Positions 7,476-15,319 of a stretch of 41,473 nucleotides of DNA are shown here, piece by piece. A model generated the notes under the pieces. That model had not been told where the DNA came from and did not search any database. It saw only the letters and a list, made by a program, of their open reading frames with translations. The stretch comes from a candidate division WOR-1 bacterium RIFCSPLOWO2_02_FULL_46_20. GTDB lineage: Bacteria > Margulisbacteria > WOR-1 > O2-12-FULL-45-9. The stretch spans positions 60,958 to 102,430 of the forward strand of contig METP01000040.1 of NCBI GenBank assembly GCA_001771365.1, in the 5' to 3' direction. The translations under genes were made by a program, and so were the position numbers. The number at the start of each line of letters is the position of its first letter. Position 1 is the first letter of the stretch.

Positions 7476-8087
7476 TACGCCCGCAGGTTTTGATTTTACC
7501 GGCCTGGTACCGCTATCTCTATATACTGCCTTTGTTGGATCAAGATCGTTTCCCCAGGGCCGCATCTTCCCATCTGTTCCTGACGCTGCCCTTTCCCATT
7601 GACTTTCAGTAAGAAGGTCGCCTCCCAATAATCGCGCTATTGCTTCTGACTCATGCTTACTTACATATACTAATGGACAATTGCCTCTTTCGGCATCCGG
7701 CACATCAGCCGCAACTCTCCCCAATGATTTCTGTATCACTTCATCAACCGAATAACCATGAACCTTAAAGATTGCCCTCACTTCTTCTCCCTTTAGCGCT
7801 AAAAGTTCTTTCATCATGCCAATCGTAAAAGGTGTTTCGGCCATTTCAAATGTTTCAATTTCAGCGCGCTGACCTTGATAGATAAATCCTCCTCCCTCTA
7901 TTCTTTTAAACACCACGCCAATTCGCTCGGCAAGATTTACCCCCCTCAATGCTACCAGCCTCTGTAAGGCACTGGGATCATCTCCGGCTCTTACTCTTCC
8001 GGAATTTCCTGCTAATGTTTCCCTTCCCCTAATTAATTTCCATGCACCATTCAAAGCTTCTCCTTTTCGAACTCCAATTATTGCCAT
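7290..8087 (-). CDS. FGE/SUMF1-domain protein, putative DGR target
   Basis: A 265-aa protein with a recognisable FGE-sulfatase (C-type-lectin fold) domain. Motifs in order are RIEGGGFIYQG (about 63-73), PLVYVSKHESEAIARLLGG, LLTESQWERAASG (the family's LPTEAEWEYAARG), then GLYDLIGNVWKW (about 208-219), RGGSW (226-230) and VGFCLAR (255-261). The segment 231-254, normally rich in Asn in this family (RNNNNPDNRNNN-like), reads DFNFP...RYNYLPGSRGPD, encoded largely by NNC/NNT codons. This suggests a diversified variable region of a diversity-generating retroelement. The Cys at 258 replaces the usual Arg. It has no signal peptide; the N-terminal ~60 residues are of unknown function. Start: ATG 8087 after AGGAGGA. 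The enzymatic FGE cysteines are not evident, so a binding role is more likely than catalysis. Confidence 0.75.
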   Translation of the reverse strand: MAIIGVRKGEALNGAWKLIRGRETLAGNSGRVRAGDDPSALQRLVALRGVNLAERIGVVFKRIEGGGFIYQGQRAEIETFEMAETPFTIGMMKELLALKGEEVRAIFKVHGYSVDEVIQKSLGRVAADVPDAERGNCPLVYVSKHESEAIARLLGGDLLTESQWERAASGTDGKMRPWGNDLDPTKAVYRDSGTRPVKSKPAGVSAEGLYDLIGNVWKWTKESVLRGGSWDFNFPVYLQADCRYNYLPGSRGPDVGFCLARTFKG

Positions 8088-8093
8088 ATTCTC

Positions 8094-8118
8094 TTCCTCC
8101 TAATTTTTTGACCTTTAC
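8094..8118 (-). promoter_or_regulatory. Leader copy 1 with Shine-Dalgarno
   Basis: Identical to 7225-7249. On the minus strand it reads AGGTCAAAAAATTAGGAGGA within the 25 bases. Directly upstream is a perfect TTTACC-N3-GGTAAA inverted repeat (8114-8128), which could be an operator or small hairpin. Confidence 0.6.
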
Positions 8119-8140
8119 CTACGGTAAAAACCTTGCTACA

Positions 8141-8149
8141 ATATTATCA
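8141..8149 (-). promoter_or_regulatory. Possible promoter of FGE-fold genes
   Basis: On the minus strand TGATAATAT forms an extended -10 box (hexamer 8141-8146). The expected start near 8134 would give a leader of about 47 bases carrying the TTTACC/GGTAAA inverted repeat and the Shine-Dalgarno. Confidence 0.35.
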
Positions 8150-8180
8150 GCAGGTATTTCAGGGAATTTCACTAAATATT

Positions 8181-8189
8181 TGTTATAAT
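8181..8189 (+). promoter_or_regulatory. Extended -10 box, leaderless
   Basis: TGTTATAAT (TATAAT at 8184-8189) ends 8 bases before the ATG at 8198. There is no Shine-Dalgarno and no room for one, so the mRNA should start at or next to the start codon. Confidence 0.6.
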
Positions 8190-8197
8190 CATTAAAC

Positions 8198-8548
8198 ATG
8201 CCAATCCTTAAACAGTACCTGGCTAATGTTAGTCATGAAGATAAGCAATTTGTCGGGGCGATCGCTTTTAAAAATGAGGAGCTCTCCCTCCCGAACGGAA
8301 GCAAAATGGCGTTGGGCATTGATGACGGCCATTGGATTTTAATTTATCAAGAAAAACCGGCCAGCCGCTTCAAGGTGTTTAAGTATGACCAGCACGAAGA
8401 CAAAATTCTGGTTGATCAAAAACCGGGGGGGGTGACCGAGAAAAATTATCTAAAAAAACATATTGCATATTTTCTGTCTCATGCCAAAGTCACCGACCTG
8501 GTAACCCTGCTGCCGCCGCAACCCGGTCAAATTGAAGGAAAGAAATAA
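8198..8548 (+). CDS. Hypothetical protein ahead of ilvD (116 aa)
   Basis: A soluble 116-aa alpha/beta protein that I do not recognise. It has no signal peptide or Cys motifs. It contains KMALGIDDGHWILIYQEKPA in the middle and ends in a Pro-rich LLPPQPGQ tail. It is the first gene of a tight unit: its TAA overlaps the next ATG by one base, and that gene overlaps ilvD by four. Co-translation with ilvD suggests a link to branched-chain amino acid synthesis or merely shared transcription. The start at 8198 is supported by a strong -10 box 8 bases upstream. Confidence 0.7.
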   Translation: MPILKQYLANVSHEDKQFVGAIAFKNEELSLPNGSKMALGIDDGHWILIYQEKPASRFKVFKYDQHEDKILVDQKPGGVTEKNYLKKHIAYFLSHAKVTDLVTLLPPQPGQIEGKK

Positions 8549-8769
8549 TGGATATTCACGGTATTGGCTCATTTGGAACAATCCCATTTTTAAATGAAGA
8601 TCTGCTTAAGCAGATGAGAAACATTAATAGTCGCGCCGGCAAAATCGCCTATCTTCTAAGTATGGGCAAAAACGCCCGTGCCCCACAAGTCAAAGAAGGG
8701 GTACACGACGCGCGCGGAGCACTCAAGTGGATTTCTGAGGTTCTAAAAGAAGGGGATGACAATAAATGA
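8548..8769 (+). CDS. Hypothetical small protein coupled to ilvD (73 aa)
   Basis: A 73-aa mostly helical protein with no recognised family. Its start overlaps the previous stop (TAATG). Its end overlaps the ilvD start (ATGA), so the three genes are translationally coupled. Notable pieces are the N-terminal [20 protein letters not shown] and a basic middle part ([15 protein letters not shown]). No transmembrane segment or metal site is seen. It could be an accessory or regulator of ilvD, but nothing in the sequence proves this. Confidence 0.65.
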   Translation: MDIHGIGSFGTIPFLNEDLLKQMRNINSRAGKIAYLLSMGKNARAPQVKEGVHDARGALKWISEVLKEGDDNK

Positions 8770-10421
8770 GATCAGATTTAACGAAAAAGGGCTTGGAAAG
8801 AGTGGGCAACCGCGCCCTACTCTACGCTACTGGATTAAAAAAGGAAGATTTTGATAAACCTTTTGTCGGCATTGCCTCTTCCTACACCAACCTGGTCCCC
8901 GGACACATCAATATGCGGGACTTGGAACCCTTAATTGAAAAGGGGATCAAAGAAGCTGGCGGCCAACCATTTATTTTCGGCGTGCCGGCCATCTGCGACG
9001 GAATTGCCATGGGCCATGTTGGTATGCATTATTCTTTGCCCTCGCGGGAATTAATTGCTGATGAGGTTGAAACAATTGCCCAGGCTTATCAACTGGACGG
9101 CCTGGTGCTTTTAACCGCTTGCGACAAGATCACCCCGGGCATGTTGATGGCGGCCGGCCGCTTGGACATCCCTTGTATAGTGGTAACAGTTGGTCCAATG
9201 CACTCCGGAGAATATAAAGGCAAAAGATTATCTTTAGTCAAAGACACTTTCGAAGCCTTAGCCGCCTATAAGGTAGGAAAAATCACAAAGGAAGAGCTGG
9301 ACGCTCTTGAGTGCCGCGCTTGTCCGGGCGCCGGCTCCTGCCAGGGTCTTTACACAGCTAACACTATGAATTGTATAACTGAAACTCTGGGGATGTCGCT
9401 GCCGGGTTGCGGCACCAGCCTGGCTTTATCGCAAAAGAAAAAAGAACTTTCTTATGAAAGCGGCAAAAGGGTTGTTGAGCTGGTAAAACATAATATTACA
9501 GCCAGAAAAATTATGACAATCCAGGCTTTTAGAAATGCGATTCGCCTGGACATGGCGCTGGGCGGATCAACCAACACCGCTCTGCACATACCGGCCATTG
9601 CCCATGACACAGGGATTAAGATTCCTCTTGAATTATTTGACCGGATCAGCCGGGAAATTTCTCACATTACCAATTTGCTGCCGGGCGGCGAAGATTTTAT
9701 GGAAGACTTTGAGGCTGCCGGCGGAGTTATGGCTGCCTTAAATATGTTAAAAGATAAATTGGAAAATTCAAAGACGGTTTCAGGCAAAGATATCAAAACT
9801 CTGGCTGAAGAAGGCCGGGTTTTGAATTCAAATGTTATCAGAAGTCTGGATAAGCCCTATCATAAAGAAGGCGGCATTGCGGTATTAAAAGGCTCGCTGG
9901 CTCCCGACGGCTGCGTGGTTAAGCAATCTGCCATAACAGAAAAGACTTTAAAGTTTACCGGCAAGGCCCGGGTTTTTGATTCGGAAGAAGCCGGCATGAA
10001 AGCCATCATGGATGGCAAGATCAAAAAAGGAGATGTTGTAGTTATTCGTTATGAAGGGCCAAAGGGGGGGCCGGGCATGCGCGAGATGCTCTCCCCGACT
10101 TCGGCAATTGCCGGCATGGGATTATCAGAAGACGTAGCGCTGTTAACCGACGGCAGATTCTCCGGCGGAACTAGAGGCCCCTGCGTTGGCCATATTTCTC
10201 CGGAAGCAGCCGAAGGCGGACCGATTGGTCTGGTTAAAGAAGGAGATATTATTGACATAGATATCCCCAGGAGAATGATCAAATTACAAATTTCAAATGA
10301 TGAATTAATGAAGCGGAAAAAGAAATGGCAAGCGCCAAAACCTAAGATCACAACCGGCTGGCTGGCTCGTTATGCCAAACTGGTTACATCGGCCAATACC
10401 GGAGCGGTTTTAAAAGCATAG
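8766..10421 (+). CDS. ilvD: Dihydroxy-acid dehydratase
   Basis: Dehydrates 2,3-dihydroxy-isovalerate and 2,3-dihydroxy-3-methylvalerate to the 2-oxo acids of valine and isoleucine synthesis. At 551 aa the length is normal. Family signatures are [18 protein letters not shown] (Cys119), [16 protein letters not shown] (Cys186, Cys192; Fe-S cluster) and [18 protein letters not shown] near the C-terminus. The N-terminal motif is [10 protein letters not shown], like the E. coli form, rather than the PCNxH type. The start overlaps the previous gene by four bases (ATGA). A 21-bp block of three CAAATNN heptamers (10280-10300) encodes part of the C-terminal region in frame. Confidence 0.97.
   Translation: MRSDLTKKGLERVGNRALLYATGLKKEDFDKPFVGIASSYTNLVPGHINMRDLEPLIEKGIKEAGGQPFIFGVPAICDGIAMGHVGMHYSLPSRELIADEVETIAQAYQLDGLVLLTACDKITPGMLMAAGRLDIPCIVVTVGPMHSGEYKGKRLSLVKDTFEALAAYKVGKITKEELDALECRACPGAGSCQGLYTANTMNCITETLGMSLPGCGTSLALSQKKKELSYESGKRVVELVKHNITARKIMTIQAFRNAIRLDMALGGSTNTALHIPAIAHDTGIKIPLELFDRISREISHITNLLPGGEDFMEDFEAAGGVMAALNMLKDKLENSKTVSGKDIKTLAEEGRVLNSNVIRSLDKPYHKEGGIAVLKGSLAPDGCVVKQSAITEKTLKFTGKARVFDSEEAGMKAIMDGKIKKGDVVVIRYEGPKGGPGMREMLSPTSAIAGMGLSEDVALLTDGRFSGGTRGPCVGHISPEAAEGGPIGLVKEGDIIDIDIPRRMIKLQISNDELMKRKKKWQAPKPKITTGWLARYAKLVTSANTGAVLKA
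10280..10300 (+). repeat. In-frame heptamer repeat in ilvD (3 units)
   Basis: CAAATTA, CAAATTT and CAAATGA follow one another without spacer. They belong to the same CAAANNN family as the repeats in aroA and tyrA. Confidence 0.6.
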
Positions 10422-10425
10422 TTTT

Positions 10426-10454
10426 TTGACTCTCTCGTCATAATCTGATAAAAT
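10426..10454 (+). promoter_or_regulatory. Sigma-70-like promoter of ilvB
   Basis: TTGACT (10426-10431), a 17-base spacer and TAAAAT (10449-10454) form a good housekeeping promoter. The -10 box ends 9 bases before the ilvB ATG, so the transcript should be leaderless or nearly so. Confidence 0.65.
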
Positions 10455-10463
10455 TCATAAATC

Positions 10464-12140
10464 ATGCAAATCACCGGCGCGCAAGCATTGATAGAATCAC
10501 TTAAAAAAGAAGGTGTAGACCTGGTTTTTGGCTATCCAGGCGGCACTGTCCTGCCTATTTATGACGTACTTTTTAAAGAAAAAGATCTTAAGCATATATT
10601 AACCCGACACGAACAAGGGGCCACCCATGCCGCAGACGGCTATGCCAGATCAACCGGTAAAGTTGGCGTGTGTATTGCTACCTCCGGCCCTGGCGCAACC
10701 AACACAATTACAGGTATTGCCACGGCATATATGGATTCAATCCCTATGGTGGTAATTACCGGCCAGGTAGCCACCAACTTGATCGGCAGAGATTCTTTTC
10801 AAGAAGCGGACGTAATCGGAATTACGCAACCAATTACTAAACACAATTATCTGGTCAAAGATGCCGCAGATATCCCTCGCGTAATAAAAGAAGCTTTTCA
10901 TATTGCCAGAACTGGCCGGCCCGGACCTATAGTGGTTGATATTGCCAAGGACGCCCAAAATAACAAGATAAGCTTTAAATATCCGGATAAAGTAAACTTG
11001 CCAGGCTATAACCCAACGCTAAAAGGCCATTCCAGGCAGCTGAAAGCCGCGGCCAAGATGATTTCTCTGGCCAAAAAGCCGCTAATATATGCTGGGGGCG
11101 GCATTATCACATCCGGCGCCGCCAAAGAGTTAAAAGAATTTGCCATAAAACATAATATTCCTGTTACAACCACATTGATGGGCCTGGGCGCTTTTCCAGA
11201 AGACCATAAGCTCGCGCTCCAAATGCTGGGAATGCATGGTGCGGCTTATGCCAACTACGCGGTGCAGGAATGCGACTTGTTGGTTGCCATCGGAGCGCGC
11301 TTTGATGATCGCGTAACCGGCCATCTCCCAAGTTTTGCACCAAAAGCTAAACATATTCATATTGACATCGACCCGGCAGAAATCGGGAAAAACGTTCGAA
11401 TTGATGTTCCTATTGTGGGTGACGTTAAATTAACGTTAATAGATTTAATGGACAAGTCAAAAGTTGAGCCCGGCAAACACGAGGCCTGGTTAAAACAAAT
11501 TGACGAGTGGAAAAACAAATACCCCTTAAGCTACAAAAAAGATAAAACCATTAAACCGCAATATGTTGTAGAAATGATCCGTGAAGTAACAAAAGGTGAA
11601 GCAATTATTTGCACTGAGGTGGGGCAACACCAAATGTGGGCAGCTCAATACTATAGGTTTACAAAACCCAGAACCTGGGTCTCATCCGGCGGACTAGGCA
11701 CCATGGGTTACGGTTTTCCGGCGGCAATTGGGGCGCAATTTGGCAATCCCAAAGCAATTGTTTTTGACATTGCCGGGGACGGCAGCATCCAGATGAATAT
11801 TCAGGAAATGGCCACAGCTGTAAATCACAAACTACCGATCAAAATTGCGGTACTCAACAATTGCTTCTTGGGCATGGTAAGACAGTGGCAGGAATTGTTG
11901 TATGACAAACGTTATTCATCAACAAATCTGTGCAATAATCCTGACTTAGTTAAGATTGCCAAGGCTTATGGCGCCGAAGCTATGAGAATTACCAGGCCTG
12001 AAGATGTAAAAAAAGCTTTAAAAGATTCATTAAAGATTAAAGACAGACCTGTGTTGATGGACTTTACGGTTGCCAAAGAGGAAAACGTCTTTCCCTTTGT
12101 GCCTCCAGGCCAGGCCATTAACGAAATGCTGGTCGATTAA
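10464..12140 (+). CDS. ilvB: Acetolactate synthase large subunit
   Basis: TPP enzyme that condenses pyruvate with pyruvate or 2-oxobutyrate, the first common step of branched-chain amino acid synthesis. At 558 aa the length is normal. The N-terminal domain has YPGGTVLPIYD and the catalytic Glu50 in TRHEQGATHAADGYAR. The C-terminal TPP-Mg motif runs from GDGSIQMN (438-445) to NN (465-466). The variable RQWQELLY after it fits biosynthetic AHAS. It starts 42 bases after ilvD under its own promoter and is followed after one base by ilvN, its regulatory subunit. Confidence 0.97.
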   Translation: MQITGAQALIESLKKEGVDLVFGYPGGTVLPIYDVLFKEKDLKHILTRHEQGATHAADGYARSTGKVGVCIATSGPGATNTITGIATAYMDSIPMVVITGQVATNLIGRDSFQEADVIGITQPITKHNYLVKDAADIPRVIKEAFHIARTGRPGPIVVDIAKDAQNNKISFKYPDKVNLPGYNPTLKGHSRQLKAAAKMISLAKKPLIYAGGGIITSGAAKELKEFAIKHNIPVTTTLMGLGAFPEDHKLALQMLGMHGAAYANYAVQECDLLVAIGARFDDRVTGHLPSFAPKAKHIHIDIDPAEIGKNVRIDVPIVGDVKLTLIDLMDKSKVEPGKHEAWLKQIDEWKNKYPLSYKKDKTIKPQYVVEMIREVTKGEAIICTEVGQHQMWAAQYYRFTKPRTWVSSGGLGTMGYGFPAAIGAQFGNPKAIVFDIAGDGSIQMNIQEMATAVNHKLPIKIAVLNNCFLGMVRQWQELLYDKRYSSTNLCNNPDLVKIAKAYGAEAMRITRPEDVKKALKDSLKIKDRPVLMDFTVAKEENVFPFVPPGQAINEMLVD

Positions 12141-12141
12141 A

Positions 12142-12624
12142 ATGAAACACACAATCTCAGTAATAGTAGAGAATAAGCCGGGAGTGCTGCACCGGGTTTC
12201 GGCGTTATTTTCCCGTCGCGGATTTAACATTGAAAGTTTAGCCGTGGGAACCACGGCAGATCCAGATATCTCCCGCATGACAATTGTTGCTTCCGGGGAT
12301 GATCAAACGCTGGAACAAATAATCAAACAGCTATATAAGCTAATCGACGTATTAAAAGTGTTTGACCTGCCTGAATTAGAGTCCATAGAAAGAGAGCTGG
12401 CTATGGTTAAGGTAAAAGCCGATCAAAAAACACAAACAGAGCTCACCCAAATCGCCGACACTTGCGGCGCCAAGATTGTGAACGTGGCCGCTGACTCCGT
12501 AATTATTGAGATCTCCGCCGAACAAGACAAGGTCGAAAATTTGCAAAGACTTTTGGAAAAGTTTGACATTATTGAGTTGGTTAGGACCGGGAAGATTGCG
12601 CTGCAGCGGGGGAGCGCGGAATAG
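12142..12624 (+). CDS. ilvN: Acetolactate synthase small subunit
   Basis: Regulatory ACT-domain subunit that binds the product valine and activates IlvB. It has 160 aa. The N-terminal ACT domain reads ISVIVENKPGVLHRVSALFSRRGFNIESL, seen here as VENKPGVLHRV and FSRRGFNIESL. The C-terminal ALS_ss_C-like domain ends in LVRTGKIALQRG. The start is ATG 12142, one base after the ilvB stop; an upstream in-frame ATG at 12070 lies inside ilvB and is rejected. Close spacing indicates translational coupling. Confidence 0.95.
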   Translation: MKHTISVIVENKPGVLHRVSALFSRRGFNIESLAVGTTADPDISRMTIVASGDDQTLEQIIKQLYKLIDVLKVFDLPELESIERELAMVKVKADQKTQTELTQIADTCGAKIVNVAADSVIIEISAEQDKVENLQRLLEKFDIIELVRTGKIALQRGSAE

Positions 12625-12707
12625 GCTAGATTATTCTCCCTTCCCACAACCTTTCGCAGAAGATGCGCCAGGGTAAAATCTCATTGTTTTGATTAGGAGG
12701 TAAAAAA

Positions 12708-13700
12708 ATGGCAAAAGTATATTATGACAGCGACGCGAACCTGGAAGTATTAAAGGGAAAGACGATTGCGATAATTGGGTTCGGTAATCAGGGTGGGGCT
12801 CAGGCTCAAAATTTAAAGGACAGCGGCTTAAAAGTTATCATTGCCGAAGTCGAGGGGACCCCGAACTGGAAAAACGCCCAGGAAGCCGGCTTTGAAGTAA
12901 TGGCCGCTTCGGAAGCGGCAAAAATAGGCGATATCGTCCAAGTCCTTATCCCCGATGAGCTTCAGGCCAAAGTCTACAAAGAATCGATCAAGAAGCATAT
13001 GAAAAAAGGGAAGACTTTAATGTTTTCCCACGGTTTCAACATCCACTTCAAGGCGATCAAGCCGAATAAGGATATCGACGTCATTATGGTCGCCCCGAAA
13101 GGCCCCGGAACAATGGTCCGCCAAACCTACGCTGACGGCGCAGGCGTCCCCTGCCTCATCGCTATATATCAAGATGCCAGCGGACAGGCCAAAGAAACCG
13201 CCCTCGCTTACGCCAAAGGGATCGGCGGCACAAGAGCGGGAGTTTTCGAAACAACGTTCAAAGAAGAAGTTGAGACAGATCTCTTTGGCGAACAGACTGT
13301 CCTTTGCGGCGGCTGTACCGCCCTGGTTAAGGCCGGTTTTGAAACCCTGGTCGAAGCCGGATACCAGCCGGAAATGGCCTATTTTGAATGCTGCCATGAA
13401 TTAAAACTGATCGTTGATCTGATATACAAACAGGGATTGATCGGTATGAGAAAAGCGGTCAGCAACACCGCCGAATACGGCGACTTGACTGTCGGGCCAA
13501 AAATCATTGACGAGAAAGTTAAGAAACGCATGAAAAAAGCTCTTGATAGGATCCAATCCGGCGCTTTTGCCCGCGAGTGGCTAAAAGAAAATAAAGACGG
13601 CTGCAAAAACTTTAACGCCCTGCGCGATAAAGACAAAAACCACGCCATCGAAAAAGTCGGGGCGGAACTGCGCGGGATGATGCATTGGTTGAAGAAATAA
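12708..13700 (+). CDS. ilvC: Ketol-acid reductoisomerase (class I)
   Basis: NADPH- and Mg-dependent isomeroreduction of acetolactate and acetohydroxybutyrate. The 330-aa length fits the short class I enzymes. The Rossmann motif GFGNQG is at 24-29. The metal-binding DLFGEQ places Asp191 and Glu195. [16 protein letters not shown] and the LRGMMHW tail region are typical. The start has a strong AGGAGGT eight bases upstream, unlike its leaderless neighbours. The 83-base gap to ilvN contains TAAAAT near 12675, a possible separate promoter; no T-box or leader peptide was seen. Confidence 0.96.
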   Translation: MAKVYYDSDANLEVLKGKTIAIIGFGNQGGAQAQNLKDSGLKVIIAEVEGTPNWKNAQEAGFEVMAASEAAKIGDIVQVLIPDELQAKVYKESIKKHMKKGKTLMFSHGFNIHFKAIKPNKDIDVIMVAPKGPGTMVRQTYADGAGVPCLIAIYQDASGQAKETALAYAKGIGGTRAGVFETTFKEEVETDLFGEQTVLCGGCTALVKAGFETLVEAGYQPEMAYFECCHELKLIVDLIYKQGLIGMRKAVSNTAEYGDLTVGPKIIDEKVKKRMKKALDRIQSGAFAREWLKENKDGCKNFNALRDKDKNHAIEKVGAELRGMMHWLKK

Positions 13701-14140
13701 TTGTTTTTTTTCTGGCGGCCATTCCGATTTTTGAGGTCAGGGCCTCGGTGCCGCTGGGGGTTATCGTCTACAAGCTTCAGCCGACAGTTGTAATTGCCCT
13801 AAGCGTCCTGGGCAGCGTCCTGCCGGTCTTTCCTTTGCTCTGGTTCCTGAACACGCTGACAGAGCGTTTGTGCCGTTTCCCGGCCTGCGACCATTTTTTC
13901 ACCTGGCTTTTTACTCGAACAAGAAGCAAGAGTCAGTTGATCGAGGATTTCGAGCTGGTCGGCCTGGTCCTGTTCATTGGCGTGCCCCTGCCCGGCACCG
14001 GGGTCTGGACCGGGGTTATTGCCGCCCATTTACTGGGCCTGCGCTGGTGGCCGACTTTTCTAACCGCGGCCGTCGGCACAACCATTGCCTCATTGATAAT
14101 GTGGGCGGCCAGCGCGGGAATGATCAGTTTCTTTCTGTGA
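13685..14140 (+). CDS. Small multidrug export family membrane protein
   Basis: A 151-aa protein of the Sm_multidrug_ex family (COG2426), an integral membrane family of uncertain function. Four hydrophobic segments are visible, at about residues 4-22, 33-55, 95-115 and 125-150. The family-typical stretches [16 protein letters not shown] and [15 protein letters not shown] are intact. Translation probably begins at TTG 13685, inside the last codons of ilvC (16-base overlap), as no in-frame ATG exists upstream. Its end overlaps the next gene by four bases. Export activity is a family name, not shown here. Confidence 0.85.
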   Translation: MVEEIIVFFLAAIPIFEVRASVPLGVIVYKLQPTVVIALSVLGSVLPVFPLLWFLNTLTERLCRFPACDHFFTWLFTRTRSKSQLIEDFELVGLVLFIGVPLPGTGVWTGVIAAHLLGLRWWPTFLTAAVGTTIASLIMWAASAGMISFFL

Positions 14141-15240
14141 GCGCCCCCTGCCAGCACTTCGGCGCCTGCGGGGGCTGCGTTCTGCAGAATGTTCCATACG
14201 AAGAACAACTAAAAAGGAAAGAAGCAGTTGTTAGAAATCTTTTTGGCGAATGTCTGCCTATCATCCCCTCCCCGGAAACATTCTTCTACCGCAACCGCCT
14301 GGACTTTGCTTTTGGGCCAAACTATACCCTGGGGCTGAAAGCCGGCAAGTTTGATGTAATCAATATTGAAAAATGCTGGCTGATGTCGGAAGGGAGCAAT
14401 GCGATTCTTGACCGGCTCCGCTATTTTGTCTCCTGGAAAAAACTCAAAGGCTACAGATATGCCCTGCCCAATAAAGAGCGCGGGCCAATGCGCCATGTCG
14501 TAATCCGCGAAGGCAAGAACATTAAAAACACTATTTTGAATATCCTGACCGCGGACAAGGTTGAATTCCCCCTGGAAGCTTTGTGGGAGAAAATCCAGAA
14601 CCTGGTCCAGGGGGTAACCTGGAGCATTAATCTCTCGCCAGCCGACCGCTCATACGGTGAGATTCAAAAAACCTTTGGCCAGGATTATTATCTGGAATCT
14701 TTGAATGGGCTGAAATTTAAAATTCCGGTCCAGTCATTTTTCCAAACCAATACCCATCAGGCGGAAAACCTGCTAAAAATAGTTGCGGATTTTGCTGATC
14801 TGCAGGGCGGCGAAACCCTGCTTGATCTTTATTCCGGGACCGGGAGCATCGGGCTTTCGTTAGCTAATAAAGCCAAAGCGGTGGTCGGGGTTGAAGAAAA
14901 CGCGGCCGCGGCAGAATTGTCAAAAGCCAATGCTGAATTAAACGGCATTAAAAATTATGCGGCCAAGGTCGGCCGCGTGGAAAATGTCGTTAAAGCGCTG
15001 GAGGAAAAATTTGATCTCGTGGTGCTTGATCCCCCTCGCCCCGGGGTCCATAAGAAAGCACTGCAGAAGATCGGGGAGATAAGACCGCAAAAGATCGTTT
15101 ATGTTTCCTGCAATCCGCTGACCCAAAAGACAGATGTTGAGCTGTTGCGCTCCTTCGGCTATAAGGTCGAGAAATGCCAGCCGCTCGACATGTTTCCGCA
15201 CACGCCGCACATTGAGAATATTCTCCTTCTCAGAAGATGA
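14137..15240 (+). CDS. RlmD/TrmA-type RNA uracil-C5 methyltransferase
   Basis: SAM-dependent methyltransferase acting on a uracil of rRNA or tRNA. With the GTG start at 14137 (GTGA overlap with the previous stop) it has 367 aa. It begins with the Fe-S motif CQHFGACGGC (Cys5, 11, 14), with a fourth Cys at 80, as in RlmD. It lacks an N-terminal TRAM domain. The SAM motif is LLDLYSGTGSIGL. LDPPRPG and VSCNP (catalytic Cys325) complete the family signature, and the end reads DMFPHTPHIENI. A longer frame from 13870 overlaps the export gene and is rejected. The exact RNA target cannot be read from sequence. Confidence 0.92.
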   Translation: MSAPCQHFGACGGCVLQNVPYEEQLKRKEAVVRNLFGECLPIIPSPETFFYRNRLDFAFGPNYTLGLKAGKFDVINIEKCWLMSEGSNAILDRLRYFVSWKKLKGYRYALPNKERGPMRHVVIREGKNIKNTILNILTADKVEFPLEALWEKIQNLVQGVTWSINLSPADRSYGEIQKTFGQDYYLESLNGLKFKIPVQSFFQTNTHQAENLLKIVADFADLQGGETLLDLYSGTGSIGLSLANKAKAVVGVEENAAAAELSKANAELNGIKNYAAKVGRVENVVKALEEKFDLVVLDPPRPGVHKKALQKIGEIRPQKIVYVSCNPLTQKTDVELLRSFGYKVEKCQPLDMFPHTPHIENILLLRR

Positions 15241-15319
15241 AATTTTCGCCGCTTTTTAACTTGCATACATTTAACCAGGCTGTATTAGACGGGGCAAAAA
15301 GAGATAGTCAAACTTATCA

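Noticed and set aside
1337-8197. DGR reverse transcriptase, Avd gene or AAC-rich template
   Set aside because: I read the frames and gaps in both strands. No YxDD-type RT motif or run of AAC/GTT codons was found. The DGR idea therefore rests only on the target genes.
12625-12707. T-box or leader peptide before ilvC
   Set aside because: No T-box sequence, hairpin with U-run, or run of Ile/Leu/Val codons is seen; only a possible -10 box and a strong ribosome site.
13870-14136. N-terminal extension of the RNA methyltransferase
   Set aside because: It overlaps the export-family gene in another frame. The Fe-S motif begins right after GTG 14137, and the GTGA overlap is a normal coupling.
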